Below, in pieces: positions 33,863 to 43,366 of a stretch of DNA of 64,000 bases. The position numbers were made by a program, and so were the translations under genes. The notes beneath the pieces were generated by a model. The model did not search any database and was not told the DNA's origin. It was given only the letters and a program-made list of their open reading frames with translations. How positions within the stretch are numbered: the first letter of the stretch is position 1; every line of letters starts with the position of its first letter. Source of the stretch: Symmachiella macrocystis (lineage in GTDB: Bacteria > Planctomycetota > Planctomycetia > Planctomycetales > Planctomycetaceae); assembly GCF_007860075.1 (NCBI RefSeq), contig NZ_SJPP01000002.1, forward strand, positions 868,001 through 932,000, written 5' to 3'.

Positions 33863-36800
33863 TCACTTCGGCTTAGCGAATCGCCGGAGGACGACATAGA
33901 ACACCGGCGTCAAGAACAGTCCGAATATGGTGACGCCCAACATGCCGCTGAACACAGCGGTCCCGAGGACACGACGCATTTCAAATCCAGCACCGGTGGC
34001 AATCAGTAAAGGAATCACACCGAGGATGAAAGAAAATGCCGTCATCAGAATGGGACGTAACCGCATACGACAGGCATCGACCGCAGCTTGAAACCGGTCT
34101 TTGCCGGCGTCTTCTTCGGCCTTCGCGAACTCGACAATCAAAATCGCGTTCTTGCAAGCCAGGCCGACGAGCACGATAAAACCAATCTGCGTCAAGATGT
34201 TGTTGTCCATGCCCCGCATCCAGATACCGACAATCGCAAACAGCAAGCAAAGCGGCACGATCAAAATGATCGCCAGCGGCAACAACCAGCTTTCGTACTG
34301 CGCCGCCAAGGTTAGAAATGCGAACAGCACCGCCAGCGGAAAGAGAAACAGCACCGTATTGCCGGCCTGTTTTTCTTGATAGGACAGTTCGGTCCAAGCA
34401 TAGCCAAAGCCCGGCGGCAGGTCCTGGTCAGCTAGTTTTTCCATGGTCTCCAGCGACTGGCCGGTACTAAAGCCGGGCAGTGTCGCTCCGTTGATGTCGG
34501 CCGAAGGATACAAATTGAAACGGACCAGACGATCCGGCCCAACGGTCCGTCGGACCTCCACTACCGAGCCGAGCGCGATACTAGTCCCCTGGGCACTGCG
34601 CGTTCGCAATCGCAGAATGTCACTCGGTTCATCCCGGAATTCCGGCTCCGCTTGAGCGGTCACGCGATACGTCCGCCCCAGCAGATTGAAATCGTTGACG
34701 TACGCCGATCCAAGATACACCTGCAAAGCTTCGAAGACATTGCTCATCGGAATGTCCAGCATCTGTGCCTTCGTCCGATCCACATCAGCGTAAATCTGAG
34801 GGACGCTAAGACGGAAGTTGGAAAACACCTGCACTAGTCCCGGTTGTTGATTGGCGTCAGCAACCATCTGATTAGTGACTTGACTCAGTGCGTCGAGGCC
34901 GGCGCCGCTCTGATCCTGCACGTACATTTTAAAACCACCGCCACGACCGATTCCACGAACCGGTGGGGGAGGGATAACGAACACTTCGGCCTCGTTAATC
35001 TCACTCACGGCCATCCGCATATCGGCAGCAATCGTTTCGGCCCCCCGCCCGCGTGCAGCGCGCTCTTTAGCGTCTTCCAAAGGAAGAAATGTCACCGCCG
35101 CGTTGGGACTGATGGTAAACGTCGAGCCCGACAGCCCCACAATTCCCACGGCATGGGCCACTCCATCCATCTGACTGCCAATTGCCGCCACCCGTTTTGT
35201 GACTTCGTCCGTTCGTGCCAATGAGGCCCCGTCTGGAAGACGAATGCTGACAATCAAATAGCCTTGATCCTGCTGCGGAATGAATCCCGTCGGCACCATC
35301 CCAAAGCTATACCAGGTACATCCCAGCAATAAGGCATACACGAGCAAAGAAAATACGGAAACACGGATCAGCCGCGACACCATGCCAGCATATGCGTTGC
35401 TTGTGAAATCAAAACCACGATTGAACCACCGTGACGGTCGCGACAAGAGTCGAGAAATTCGCCGCGAGAATCCAGAGCGGGGCTTCGCATCGCCTCCTTC
35501 GGCGGACTCCTGTTCTTGGTTTCTTGGTTTCAGCAACAAAGCACACAGTGCCGGTGTCAACGTCAATGAAACAAACGTCGAAATCGCCGTCGATATCGAA
35601 ATCGTCAGAGCGAACTGCTGGTAAAACTGCCCACTGATACTGGAAACAAACACGGTCGGAACAAACACCGCAATCAACACCAATGTCGTTGCAATCAGTG
35701 CAGAACCGACTTCGTCCATCGCCTTATGTGCCGCTTCGCGCGGTGACAGACCCTCGCCAATCAGCCGCTCGACGTTCTCGACCACCACGATCGCATCATC
35801 CACGACGATGCCGATCGCCAGTACAAGACCAAACAACGAAAGGGTATTCAGCGTCACTCCCAACGACTGCATGGCCGCAAAAGTACCGATCAATGAAATC
35901 GGAATGGCAACCACGGGAATAATAGTCGGCCGCCAGTGGTGCAAAAACACAAACACCGTCAGCACCACCAATGCCGTGGTGATCAATAACGTGACGAACA
36001 CTTCATTGATGGACTCTTCCACAAATTCCGTGGGATTGTAGGCAATCTCATAGCCAATCCCTTGGGGAAAGTCCTTCTGCAGACCGGCCATCGTCTGCTT
36101 CACTTCTTCAGCCGTATCGACAGCGTTCGTGCCGGGACGCTGGTAAACCAACACGGCAACGGCTGGCTTTCCGTCGAGGTAACTCAACCGAGAATAATCC
36201 TGAGCGCCGAGTTCAACACGAGCCACATCGCTCAATCGCGTCACACGACCATTCTCGCTTCGCTTGACGATAATGCTACCGAATTCCTCCGTCTCCTTCA
36301 GACGCCCCTGAGTCGTGACGTTTAACTGAAATGCGCCGGTCTCACTGGTGGGAGGCTGTCCGATAACCCCGGCCGCCACCTGCACATTCTGTTGACGAAT
36401 CGCCTCCACAACATCGCCAGCCGTCAGGTCGACATGCGTCATCTTTTCAATGTCCAACCAGACGCGCATCGCATATTCATTACCGCCAGCGATACGGATA
36501 TCACCCACTCCGTCCAGCCGCATCAACGCATCGCGAATCTGCAGAAAGGCAAAGTTGCTGATATACAAGTTGTCGCGACTTTTATCCGGCGAAGTTAGGT
36601 GCACCACCATCAACATGTCTGGAATCTGCTTCCGCGTCGTCACACCAATTTGCCGCACCGCTTCGGGGAGTCGCGCTTCGGCAACCGCCACACGGTTCTG
36701 CACCAACACCTGCGCATCATCCAGGTCCGTGCCGAGCTTGAACGTGACGGTCAACTGCATAGTGCCGTCGGCACTGGACGACGACTCCATGTAAAGCATG

Positions 36801-37027
36801 TCGTCGACACCGTTCATTTCCTGCTCGATCGGTGTGGCAACCGTGTCGGCAATCACCTGGGGAGTCGCGCCGGGAAAGCTGGCGCGGACCACGATTGTTG
36901 GCGGAACGACGTTGGGATACTGCGATACCGGCAGCGAGAAATAGGTGAGCCCTCCGACCAGCAAAATCAGGAACGAAAGCACCGTGGCGAAAATGGGGCG
37001 TTCAATAAAAAAGTGTGGAAATTTCAC
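33863..37027 (-). CDS. RND multidrug efflux pump, HAE1/AcrB family inner-membrane subunit
   Basis: A 1054-residue proton-driven exporter. It begins VKFPHFFIERPIFATVLSFLILLVGG, the standard HAE1 start. The proton relay is present: GIVVDDAIVVVEN (paired Asp in TM4) and ACKNAILIVEFAKAEED (Lys in TM10). Two large periplasmic loops with the porter repeats lie between TM1-2 and TM7-8. The start is the GTG at 37027, which overlaps the adaptor stop (GTGA) and is preceded by GGAGG; the open frame upstream to 37111 is antisense or overlapping only. It forms an operon with the adaptor at 37024-38433. No outer-membrane TolC gene lies nearby. Confidence 0.96.
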   Translation of the reverse strand: MKFPHFFIERPIFATVLSFLILLVGGLTYFSLPVSQYPNVVPPTIVVRASFPGATPQVIADTVATPIEQEMNGVDDMLYMESSSSADGTMQLTVTFKLGTDLDDAQVLVQNRVAVAEARLPEAVRQIGVTTRKQIPDMLMVVHLTSPDKSRDNLYISNFAFLQIRDALMRLDGVGDIRIAGGNEYAMRVWLDIEKMTHVDLTAGDVVEAIRQQNVQVAAGVIGQPPTSETGAFQLNVTTQGRLKETEEFGSIIVKRSENGRVTRLSDVARVELGAQDYSRLSYLDGKPAVAVLVYQRPGTNAVDTAEEVKQTMAGLQKDFPQGIGYEIAYNPTEFVEESINEVFVTLLITTALVVLTVFVFLHHWRPTIIPVVAIPISLIGTFAAMQSLGVTLNTLSLFGLVLAIGIVVDDAIVVVENVERLIGEGLSPREAAHKAMDEVGSALIATTLVLIAVFVPTVFVSSISGQFYQQFALTISISTAISTFVSLTLTPALCALLLKPRNQEQESAEGGDAKPRSGFSRRISRLLSRPSRWFNRGFDFTSNAYAGMVSRLIRVSVFSLLVYALLLGCTWYSFGMVPTGFIPQQDQGYLIVSIRLPDGASLARTDEVTKRVAAIGSQMDGVAHAVGIVGLSGSTFTISPNAAVTFLPLEDAKERAARGRGAETIAADMRMAVSEINEAEVFVIPPPPVRGIGRGGGFKMYVQDQSGAGLDALSQVTNQMVADANQQPGLVQVFSNFRLSVPQIYADVDRTKAQMLDIPMSNVFEALQVYLGSAYVNDFNLLGRTYRVTAQAEPEFRDEPSDILRLRTRSAQGTSIALGSVVEVRRTVGPDRLVRFNLYPSADINGATLPGFSTGQSLETMEKLADQDLPPGFGYAWTELSYQEKQAGNTVLFLFPLAVLFAFLTLAAQYESWLLPLAIILIVPLCLLFAIVGIWMRGMDNNILTQIGFIVLVGLACKNAILIVEFAKAEEDAGKDRFQAAVDACRMRLRPILMTAFSFILGVIPLLIATGAGFEMRRVLGTAVFSGMLGVTIFGLFLTPVFYVVLRRFAKPK

Positions 37028-38433
37028 TGCGAGTTGCCTCCTTGATCCGCTTGCTGATTGAGGCGCGAAACCTCTGATGCCGGCAAGGGATCCGGCGAGG
37101 GGGAGATCCACTCATCCGGGGGAAGCGGCGCATATTGGTCCGGCAATCCATCCTCGATGACTTCGATTTCACCCGCTTTGGTTTTTACAGCCATCTCTGG
37201 CCGCGCTTGCAACAAGCCCTCGATCACCAGCGATTCGCCTCCACTGAGACCCTCGCGAACAACACGCAATCCATCGACAATCGGACCTAGCTTGACCCCC
37301 CGACGCTCAATCACGCCATCAACGACGATATAAACATATTGAGAGGCCTGATCGGTACCAATCGCCGAATCCGGTATGAGCACCGCTTCGTACGACGCGC
37401 TGCCGGGAATACGAATCCGCGCGAACATTCCCGGCACTAAGACGAAATCGTCATTGGGAAATACGCACCGTGCCCGCATCGTCGCCGAGTTCGTATCGAA
37501 GCGATTGTCAACAAAATCCATATGCCCGAGATGCGGAAAAGCAGTTTCGTCGACCAGCCCCAGATACACCGGATTCTTGGCCTCGCGGGAACTGGTCCGC
37601 GTACCCGCTTGGTCCAACCGCACATACTTCAGCACCTCTTGTTCGTTAGCATCGAAGGTGCAATAGATCGGATCGACTGAAGCAATGGTCGTCAATAAAG
37701 TCGACGTCGCGGTTCCCCCACTCACAAGGTTACCTTCCGTGACATTCTCACGGCTAATCCGTCCGCTAACCGGTGCGCGAATGCGCGTGTATTCCAGATT
37801 CAACTCTGCTGTTTCAACTTCCGCCTTCGCCGACTCAACGGTTGCCATTTCGGTTGTAATAGCAGCTTCCGCAGAAGTAATCCCCGCCTTGGCCCCTTCA
37901 AGATCCGCTTCTGCTTCAAGATTCGCCGACTCATCTTGATCCAGGTCGGCTTGTGTAATCGCATTTTGTGATTTCAATTGCCGCGTCCGCTTAACACGGG
38001 CATTGGCCAGTTGCAGCCGCGCGTCGGCTTGCAACTTCAATGCCTTTGCGACCGTCAATTGTGCCCGCGACTGTTGCAACCCCGATTCCGCCTGACGCAA
38101 AGCAGCCGAGGCTCGATTCAACTCCGCTTGATAAGGACGTGGGTCAATGACAAACAACAGATCGCCTTCGTTGACGACCTGCCCTTCATCAAAGTGAATC
38201 GTCTCCAGATAACCACTGACACGAGCGCGTACTTCCACGAAGTCGACCGCTTCAAGCCTCCCCGTGTAAGCGTCCCACTCGACAATTTGCTTCCGTACCG
38301 GCTGAGCGATCGTCATGTTCGGCACAGGGGCCTGCTGCGGCTCCGCCCCTCCCTGATTGCACCCCAAGGCCCCAGCGCAGAGAGCCAAAAGTCCGACAAG
38401 TTGGATTGACGGGCATTGAGTTTGGATTTTCAA
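37024..38433 (-). CDS. RND efflux periplasmic adaptor lipoprotein
   Basis: A 469-residue membrane-fusion protein. An N-terminal signal (LVGLLALCAGALGC) ends in a lipobox, so it should be lipid-anchored. Lipoyl halves (VRARVSGYLETIHFDEGQVV ... YTRIRAPVSGRISRENVT) enclose an unusually Ala-rich coiled-coil hairpin, then beta-barrel and membrane-proximal domains. The C-terminal ~50 residues are Pro/Asp/Glu-rich. No ATG fits; a TTG at 38433 with GAGGA upstream is the best start. It is coupled to the pump gene by a 4-base overlap. Confidence 0.92.
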   Translation of the reverse strand: MKIQTQCPSIQLVGLLALCAGALGCNQGGAEPQQAPVPNMTIAQPVRKQIVEWDAYTGRLEAVDFVEVRARVSGYLETIHFDEGQVVNEGDLLFVIDPRPYQAELNRASAALRQAESGLQQSRAQLTVAKALKLQADARLQLANARVKRTRQLKSQNAITQADLDQDESANLEAEADLEGAKAGITSAEAAITTEMATVESAKAEVETAELNLEYTRIRAPVSGRISRENVTEGNLVSGGTATSTLLTTIASVDPIYCTFDANEQEVLKYVRLDQAGTRTSSREAKNPVYLGLVDETAFPHLGHMDFVDNRFDTNSATMRARCVFPNDDFVLVPGMFARIRIPGSASYEAVLIPDSAIGTDQASQYVYIVVDGVIERRGVKLGPIVDGLRVVREGLSGGESLVIEGLLQARPEMAVKTKAGEIEVIEDGLPDQYAPLPPDEWISPSPDPLPASEVSRLNQQADQGGNSQ

Positions 38434-38943
38434 TGTACTAGTGTCCTCGTGATTGAAAAACGACCTGCGGAGTGACAATTTGCTGCGAGGACTGCCGCAC
38501 AAACCGGCCCAGCAACTTAGTAAGCTAGCTAATAATTGACACAACATCTATTTTCACGTATCTTATCCTCGCAAGCAGGACTAGACAAGACGCCGAACGT
38601 CCGTCCCTCGCAAGAATTCAATAAGAAATCGCAACCCGAGTCGCTGAAACACAGAACAAGCCGGATCGTTTTGTGTTCAATCGACTTGCCGCAAAACCTT
38701 TGGTGGACAGAAATAAACGCCCCCACGCCCCCCCCCTGCACACCATTTTAGACAGGATCCACCGCATCAAAGTTCGCAAAGCTGATGCACGCAGCAACGG
38801 CCATTCAATTCCAAGCAGCGAACCCAGAGCACCATCACAACTGTCCAAAGCCCCCACACCCGGCGCACAAAAAAACGCCCCAGTGGCAATAATTGCCAAC
38901 AGAGGCGCAATGACCGAACGGTTGAATTGGACAGTGCAAAAAA
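38434..38943. other. Intergenic region upstream of the efflux operon
   Basis: Holds the promoter region of the efflux operon and, facing the other way, the promoter-like site at 38536-38564. A run of nine C lies at 38728-38736. Short ORFs on both strands have poor coding character and are not called. Confidence 0.45.
38536..38564 (+). promoter_or_regulatory. Strong sigma-70-like promoter with no gene behind it
   Basis: TTGACA (38536-38541) and TATCTT (38559-38564) are separated by exactly 17 bases. It points right, away from the efflux operon, into a stretch without a convincing gene and towards the antisense side of the tRNA. It may drive a small RNA, or be chance. Confidence 0.4.
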
Positions 38944-39017
38944 TAGCGGTGGAGGGACTCGAACCCCCGACACGCGGATTATGATTCCGCTGCTCTAACC
39001 AACTGAGCTACACCGCC
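38944..39017 (-). tRNA. tRNA-Met (CAU)
   Basis: A 74-base cloverleaf: acceptor GGCGGTG/CACCGCT (G-U closing pair), D arm GCTC-AGTTGGTTA-GAGC, anticodon arm GCGGA-ATCATAA-TCCGC with anticodon CAU, variable GTGTC, T arm GGGGG-TTCGAGT-CCCTC, discriminator A. CCA is not encoded. The strong first pairs and D loop fit elongator Met; a CAU-anticodon tRNA-Ile (lysidine-modified) cannot be strictly excluded by eye. Confidence 0.93.
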
Positions 39018-39242
39018 AAAATCAGATTTTGCCGACCGAATCGCGGGTGCACTGGGGCACCGTTTGGTCGGAAGAGAGTGGATATTATCGACTTGAGACG
39101 GACGCTTCAACACTACGGGACCAATTCTTAATCCTCAGATTCCTAGGCTCCGCCGTTCGCGGTCGACCATCTCCTTTTATCCGAAAAACCGGTTGTCCAC
39201 ACGTCCACTGCTAAGACACAACAATGAAAGGACGGGTTCTTG

Positions 39243-39836
39243 TCAATTTCCGCGCAGACCGGTCGAGGAAAGATCGCTACGGAAATCTGTTTCGGCGATC
39301 TCCGCAAACAAGTCCGCAAACGCTACCGGCAGCTGGATATCGCTGAGTGTGGCGAATTTGTTGCCGACGACGCGGCCGGCGACTAAAAATCTGCAGCCCT
39401 GGTCGCGGATCGTCGACAGAGCGTTGTGCATCTGGGCTGTGCTCGCCTCATAAAATCGAGGATTTACGATGCGCACAGCGGTGTCGATGCCCACGATGAA
39501 CGTGGTTTCGGGCAGCAGCGCTGCTTTTTGCACAAACGTGGGAGCTGCCGTGATTGCTAGGACAGACTTTTCGAACTGTCGGCTGCGGGCGAGCATCTCC
39601 CCGTGCGGTAGCGACGGTTTATCGACGTTGTGTGCTGATAACTCATATCCAACTGCGCCGACCAATAACCGTTCAGCGACGGTCCGTAACTCGCGATGAC
39701 CGTTATGCAGCGGATTAAACGCCCCGCACAACAAACCGGCGGGCCGCACGTCGATGTCCACGACGAATCGATCATCGGTCGACGACCAAACGACCTCCCG
39801 CGTTCCGGAGAGTAGTTCGTGTAACAAGTATTCCAT
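39243..39836 (-). CDS. Nucleotidyltransferase-fold protein with HxGH-type motif
   Basis: A 197-residue protein. GLLCGAFNPLHNGHRELRTV near residue 35 is the nucleotide-binding motif of the cytidylyltransferase-like superfamily (as in NadD, CoaD), with HNGH as its catalytic core. The second ISSTxxR-like motif of this superfamily is not evident. The product could be a NadD/NMNAT-like enzyme or a specialised adenylyltransferase. It is 97 bp downstream of guaA on the same strand, with a dispersed palindromic element between them, and upstream of the tRNA gene. Confidence 0.75.
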   Translation of the reverse strand: MEYLLHELLSGTREVVWSSTDDRFVVDIDVRPAGLLCGAFNPLHNGHRELRTVAERLLVGAVGYELSAHNVDKPSLPHGEMLARSRQFEKSVLAITAAPTFVQKAALLPETTFIVGIDTAVRIVNPRFYEASTAQMHNALSTIRDQGCRFLVAGRVVGNKFATLSDIQLPVAFADLFAEIAETDFRSDLSSTGLRGN

Positions 39837-39880
39837 GGCAGATCACGAAATTGTCGCCGCTATTTTCATGCGGCGCTGCT

Positions 39881-39906
39881 TACGACGGCGAAGCCATCGG
39901 TTTGGG
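39881..39906. repeat. 26-bp dispersed palindromic element, copy 3
   Basis: Begins TACGACGGCGAAGCCATCGG and ends TTTGGG; 24 of 26 bases match copy 1 at 18863-18888. It lies between guaA and the nucleotidyltransferase gene. Confidence 0.65.
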
Positions 39907-39933
39907 ACTGGCCACTAGCCACCGGCCACGTGC

Positions 39934-41526
39934 CTACTCCCACTCAATCGTACTGGGAGGCTTAGAACTAATATCATAAGTCACGCGGTTCACACCGCGG
40001 ACGTTGTTAATGATGCGTGTCGAGATGCGGCCTAGCACTTCATAAGGCACGTGGAACCAGTCGGCCGTCATGAAGTCATCGGTGGCGACCGCGCGGACAG
40101 CGATCACGTCGTCGTAGGTGCGGTCGTCGCCCATGACCCCCACGCTTTGTATCGGCAACAGCACGGCAAAGGCTTGTCGAACCTCGCGATAAAGGCCCGC
40201 TTTGGTTAGTTCGTCAATCACGATCGCGTCGGCTTCGCGCAATGTTTCCAAACGTTCTTTGCGGACTTCCCCCAAGCAGCGGACCGCCAAACCGGGACCG
40301 GGGAACGGGTGCCGCCAGACCATTTCTTCAGGCAAATTGAGTTCCAACCCCATCGCACGCACTTCGTCTTTGAACAGATCCCGCAGTGGTTCAATCAATT
40401 CAAAGCCCAATTCCGCCGGCAATCCACCAACGTTGTGATGCGCTTTGATGGTGGCCGCCGGACCGTCGGGATCGGCGCCGCTTTCGATCACATCGGGATA
40501 CAAAGTTCCTTGCGCGAGGAATGTCGCATCGGGAATGCTTTCCGCTTCTTTGCGAAACACGTCGATGAACAACTTGCCGATGATCTTGCGTTTCCGTTGC
40601 GGATCGGTGACACCGGCCAATTCCTTGAGGAACAATTCCTCGGCACGAACCACATGCAAGTCGGTCTTGAAATGGTCTTGAAAACACGTCACGACCGATT
40701 CTGCTTCTCCCGCTCGCAGTAGGCCGTTGTCAACCAGAATGCACGAAAGCTGCGAACCGATCGCTTCGTACAACAACGCGGCCACGACGGACGAATCGAC
40801 GCCGCCCGATAACCCGCAAATGACGCGGTTGTTCCCCACGCGTTCCCGCAGCAATTCGACTTCTTGCTGGATGAACTCACTCATCCGCCAGCCGCCGGTA
40901 CAGCCGCAAATCGTGCGGACGAAATTGCCCAACAGTGTGCCGCCATGTTCCGTGTGCGTAACCTCCGGGTGGAATTGCAGCCCGTAGATTTCTCGCGTGT
41001 GATGTTTGACGGCGGCGAACGGGCACGTGTCGGTGGTCGCCAGTGCTGTGAAGTGGTCGCTTAGATCCTGGACCTGATCGCCATGGCTCATCCAGACAAT
41101 GGACTCTTCGGGGACCCCGGCAAAGAGATCCCCCCCCTCGACTACGTGGCAAGCCGTCCGGCCGAATTCACGGTGCTGGCCGGGTGAAACTTCGCTTCCC
41201 TGCGATCGACAGGCGAGTTGCATGCCGTAGCAAATGCCCAAGATGGGTATTTCCAGGTCAAAAATCGCCGGATCGGGTTGTGGCGAGTTTTCGCCGTAGA
41301 CGCTCGCCGGACCGCCCGAAAGGATCAATCCGCGCGGATTGAGTTCGCGAATGCGTTCGACCGTCAGGTCATGCCGCACGATTTGGCAGAAAACGTGTTG
41401 TTCGCGCACGCGACGGGCAATTAATTGTGCCGTCTGCGACCCGAAATCCAGGACCAGAATCACATCCTCGTCCTCGCGCGTCGCACCAATCGGAGTGCTT
41501 TGCGCCGCTGTACCTTGTCCGTTCAT
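39934..41526 (-). CDS. guaA: GMP synthase (glutamine-hydrolysing)
   Basis: A 530-residue two-domain enzyme. The glutaminase domain has [11 protein letters not shown], the nucleophile cysteine in [12 protein letters not shown] and [13 protein letters not shown] with His/Glu. The ATP-pyrophosphatase domain has the P-loop [14 protein letters not shown], and the dimerisation domain ends [19 protein letters not shown], the diagnostic GuaA C terminus. It converts XMP to GMP using glutamine and ATP. The length is normal. It is transcribed leftward with the nucleotidyltransferase gene behind it. Confidence 0.97.
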   Translation of the reverse strand: MNGQGTAAQSTPIGATREDEDVILVLDFGSQTAQLIARRVREQHVFCQIVRHDLTVERIRELNPRGLILSGGPASVYGENSPQPDPAIFDLEIPILGICYGMQLACRSQGSEVSPGQHREFGRTACHVVEGGDLFAGVPEESIVWMSHGDQVQDLSDHFTALATTDTCPFAAVKHHTREIYGLQFHPEVTHTEHGGTLLGNFVRTICGCTGGWRMSEFIQQEVELLRERVGNNRVICGLSGGVDSSVVAALLYEAIGSQLSCILVDNGLLRAGEAESVVTCFQDHFKTDLHVVRAEELFLKELAGVTDPQRKRKIIGKLFIDVFRKEAESIPDATFLAQGTLYPDVIESGADPDGPAATIKAHHNVGGLPAELGFELIEPLRDLFKDEVRAMGLELNLPEEMVWRHPFPGPGLAVRCLGEVRKERLETLREADAIVIDELTKAGLYREVRQAFAVLLPIQSVGVMGDDRTYDDVIAVRAVATDDFMTADWFHVPYEVLGRISTRIINNVRGVNRVTYDISSKPPSTIEWE

Positions 41527-41872
41527 CCTGTGTCCCGCTAAATCCTTGGCAATGCCGGTGAGAGCGAAAAGGGAAAACCCACATTTTTGCAGGTGCTGAG
41601 TCGGAAATCAATTGGTTAAGTGCCGAAGGAGGTCCGCCGAGCCGTTTTCACGAACTCAGGCGGTCGTATTGTGCCTTTTGAGCTCTTCTTTCATTGACGG
41701 TTCAGGAGTTCTGGGGCCCTTAGGCGAAGGAAAATGCGACTAGCAGCCCCTCTGACGGGCAACGCCCTTTGCGCGCCCAACCGGCAAGGTTTCCCTGGCT
41801 GTCTCTCGACGTTAGCATACGGCGAATGGATGCCATGACGCTCTGCAGCGATTGAGAGGACACCTTCAGATC
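41527..41872. other. Divergent region between guaA and pntA
   Basis: About 345 bp containing the promoters of guaA (leftward) and of the transhydrogenase operon (rightward). I see no riboswitch-like fold or clear operator. Confidence 0.4.
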
Positions 41873-43066
41873 ATGTTAGCACAAGGTTCAGGTCTAACCG
41901 TTGGAGCTGTGCGAGAGAGTTTCCCTGGCGAACAACGTGTTGCCATCGTGCCGGCAGCGGTCAAGACGTTTGCCAAGTCGGGATTGCAAACCGTTGTCGA
42001 AGCGGGTGCCGGACAGGCGGCCGGATATACGGATGAGCAATACGCCGCTCAAGATGCGTCGGTCGAACAAGATCGTGCCGCCGTGTTTGCCGCAGCTGAT
42101 GTGCTCCTGCAGATACGCGGCGGTGGAGGAAATCCGGAGTTTCTCGATGCAGATTTGGAACTCCTGCGCCCCGGACAGGTCCTGATCGGCGCTTACGATC
42201 CGCTCTCTGATCCGGAATCGATTGTCCGTTTGGCTGAACGAGGCGTGAGTTGCTTTGCTTTGGAATTCTTGCCGCGAATCACTCGCGCGCAGTCGATGGA
42301 CATCCTGTCCTCGATGGCGACGATCGCCGGCTACAAAGCCGGGTTGTTGGCGGCGGCGGCGCTGCCTCGGATGTTTCCGATGATGATGACGGCTGCCGGC
42401 ACCATCACACCGGCGCGCGTGCTGATCATTGGCGCGGGTGTCGCAGGACTACAGGCGATCGCCACAACCCGCCGCTTGGGAGCCGTCGTCAGCGGTTACG
42501 ACCTGCGCCCCGCCGTCCGAGAAGAAGTGGAAAGCCTCGGCGCTCAATTCGTCGAATTGCCGTTGGAGTCGGGCGAAGCAGCCGAGTCCGGAGGCTACGC
42601 ACGCGAAAAGGACGAAGAATTCTATCGTAAACAACAAGAATTGATGCACCGCGTCGTTGCAGAAAGTGATGTCGTGATTTCCACGGCAGTGGTGCCCGGC
42701 GCCAAAGCTCCGGTGCTGATTACTCCTGAAATGGTAGAAGCGATGGCGGCCGGTTCAGTGATCGTGGACCTAGCTGCTGAGCGGGGTGGAAACTGTGCCC
42801 TGACAACACCGGGTGAAACCATCACGCATGGAGGAGTCACGATCATTGGCGAAACGAATTTACCGTCCATGATTCCATATCATGCGAGTCAAATGTTCGC
42901 CAACAACGTCGCCAGTTTTTTGCAGGCGCTTCTCAACGAGGAGGGTCAATTAGAGATCAATCTCGAAGACGAAGTGATTCGAGAGACACTCGTCTGTCGC
43001 GATGGTCAAGTCACCCACCCCCGCATGCGGGAACGACTCGGCCTTGCGCCCCTGGAATCCAAGTAG
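41873..43066 (+). CDS. pntA: NAD(P) transhydrogenase subunit alpha 1 (NAD-binding domain I)
   Basis: A 397-residue protein: VGAVRESFPGEQRVAIVPAA start, RVLIIGAGVAGLQAIATTRR (NAD-binding Rossmann loop), YDLRPAVREEVESLGAQFVE and VVDLAAERGGNCALTTPGE. It is the soluble NAD(H)-binding part of a three-gene transhydrogenase that couples hydride transfer from NADH to NADP with proton entry. The ATG at 41873 has GAGAGGA upstream; a TTG at 41852 is also in frame. It is the first gene of the operon, followed 14 bp later by the small membrane subunit. Confidence 0.95.
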   Translation: MLAQGSGLTVGAVRESFPGEQRVAIVPAAVKTFAKSGLQTVVEAGAGQAAGYTDEQYAAQDASVEQDRAAVFAAADVLLQIRGGGGNPEFLDADLELLRPGQVLIGAYDPLSDPESIVRLAERGVSCFALEFLPRITRAQSMDILSSMATIAGYKAGLLAAAALPRMFPMMMTAAGTITPARVLIIGAGVAGLQAIATTRRLGAVVSGYDLRPAVREEVESLGAQFVELPLESGEAAESGGYAREKDEEFYRKQQELMHRVVAESDVVISTAVVPGAKAPVLITPEMVEAMAAGSVIVDLAAERGGNCALTTPGETITHGGVTIIGETNLPSMIPYHASQMFANNVASFLQALLNEEGQLEINLEDEVIRETLVCRDGQVTHPRMRERLGLAPLESK

Positions 43067-43080
43067 GGAGAGAATCACAG

Positions 43081-43362
43081 ATGGAAATACTGGTCATCGG
43101 CCTCACGATTTTCGCATTAGCATCATTTGTCGGCTTTGAGGTCATCACCAAAATCCCCGCGACATTGCACACCCCGTTGATGTCCGGTTCGAATGCGATT
43201 TCGGGAATCATCCTCACCGGAGCCGTGATTGCTGCCGGATCCGAAAAATCTACGACCGCCACGGTGCTCGGATTCATAGCCGTCATCCTGGCCACCGTGA
43301 ATGTTGTGGGTGGTTTTTTTGTAACGCACCGCATGCTGGCCATGTTTCGGAAAAAGGATTGA
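43081..43362 (+). CDS. pntAB: NAD(P) transhydrogenase subunit alpha 2 (small membrane subunit)
   Basis: A 93-residue membrane protein with three hydrophobic segments (VIGLTIFALASFVGFEVI; ISGIILTGAVIAA; VLGFIAVILATVNVVGGFFV) and the conserved HTPLMSGSNAISGI loop and VTHRMLAMFRKKD terminus. It forms part of the proton channel. GGGAGAG precedes the ATG. The pntB start is 4 bp after its stop. Confidence 0.96.
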   Translation: MEILVIGLTIFALASFVGFEVITKIPATLHTPLMSGSNAISGIILTGAVIAAGSEKSTTATVLGFIAVILATVNVVGGFFVTHRMLAMFRKKD

Positions 43363-43366
43363 GAAC

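Noticed and set aside
38536-38751. 71-codon plus-strand ORF after the promoter-like site
   Set aside because: It would start at the promoter's -35 box and has low-complexity composition and no ribosome site.
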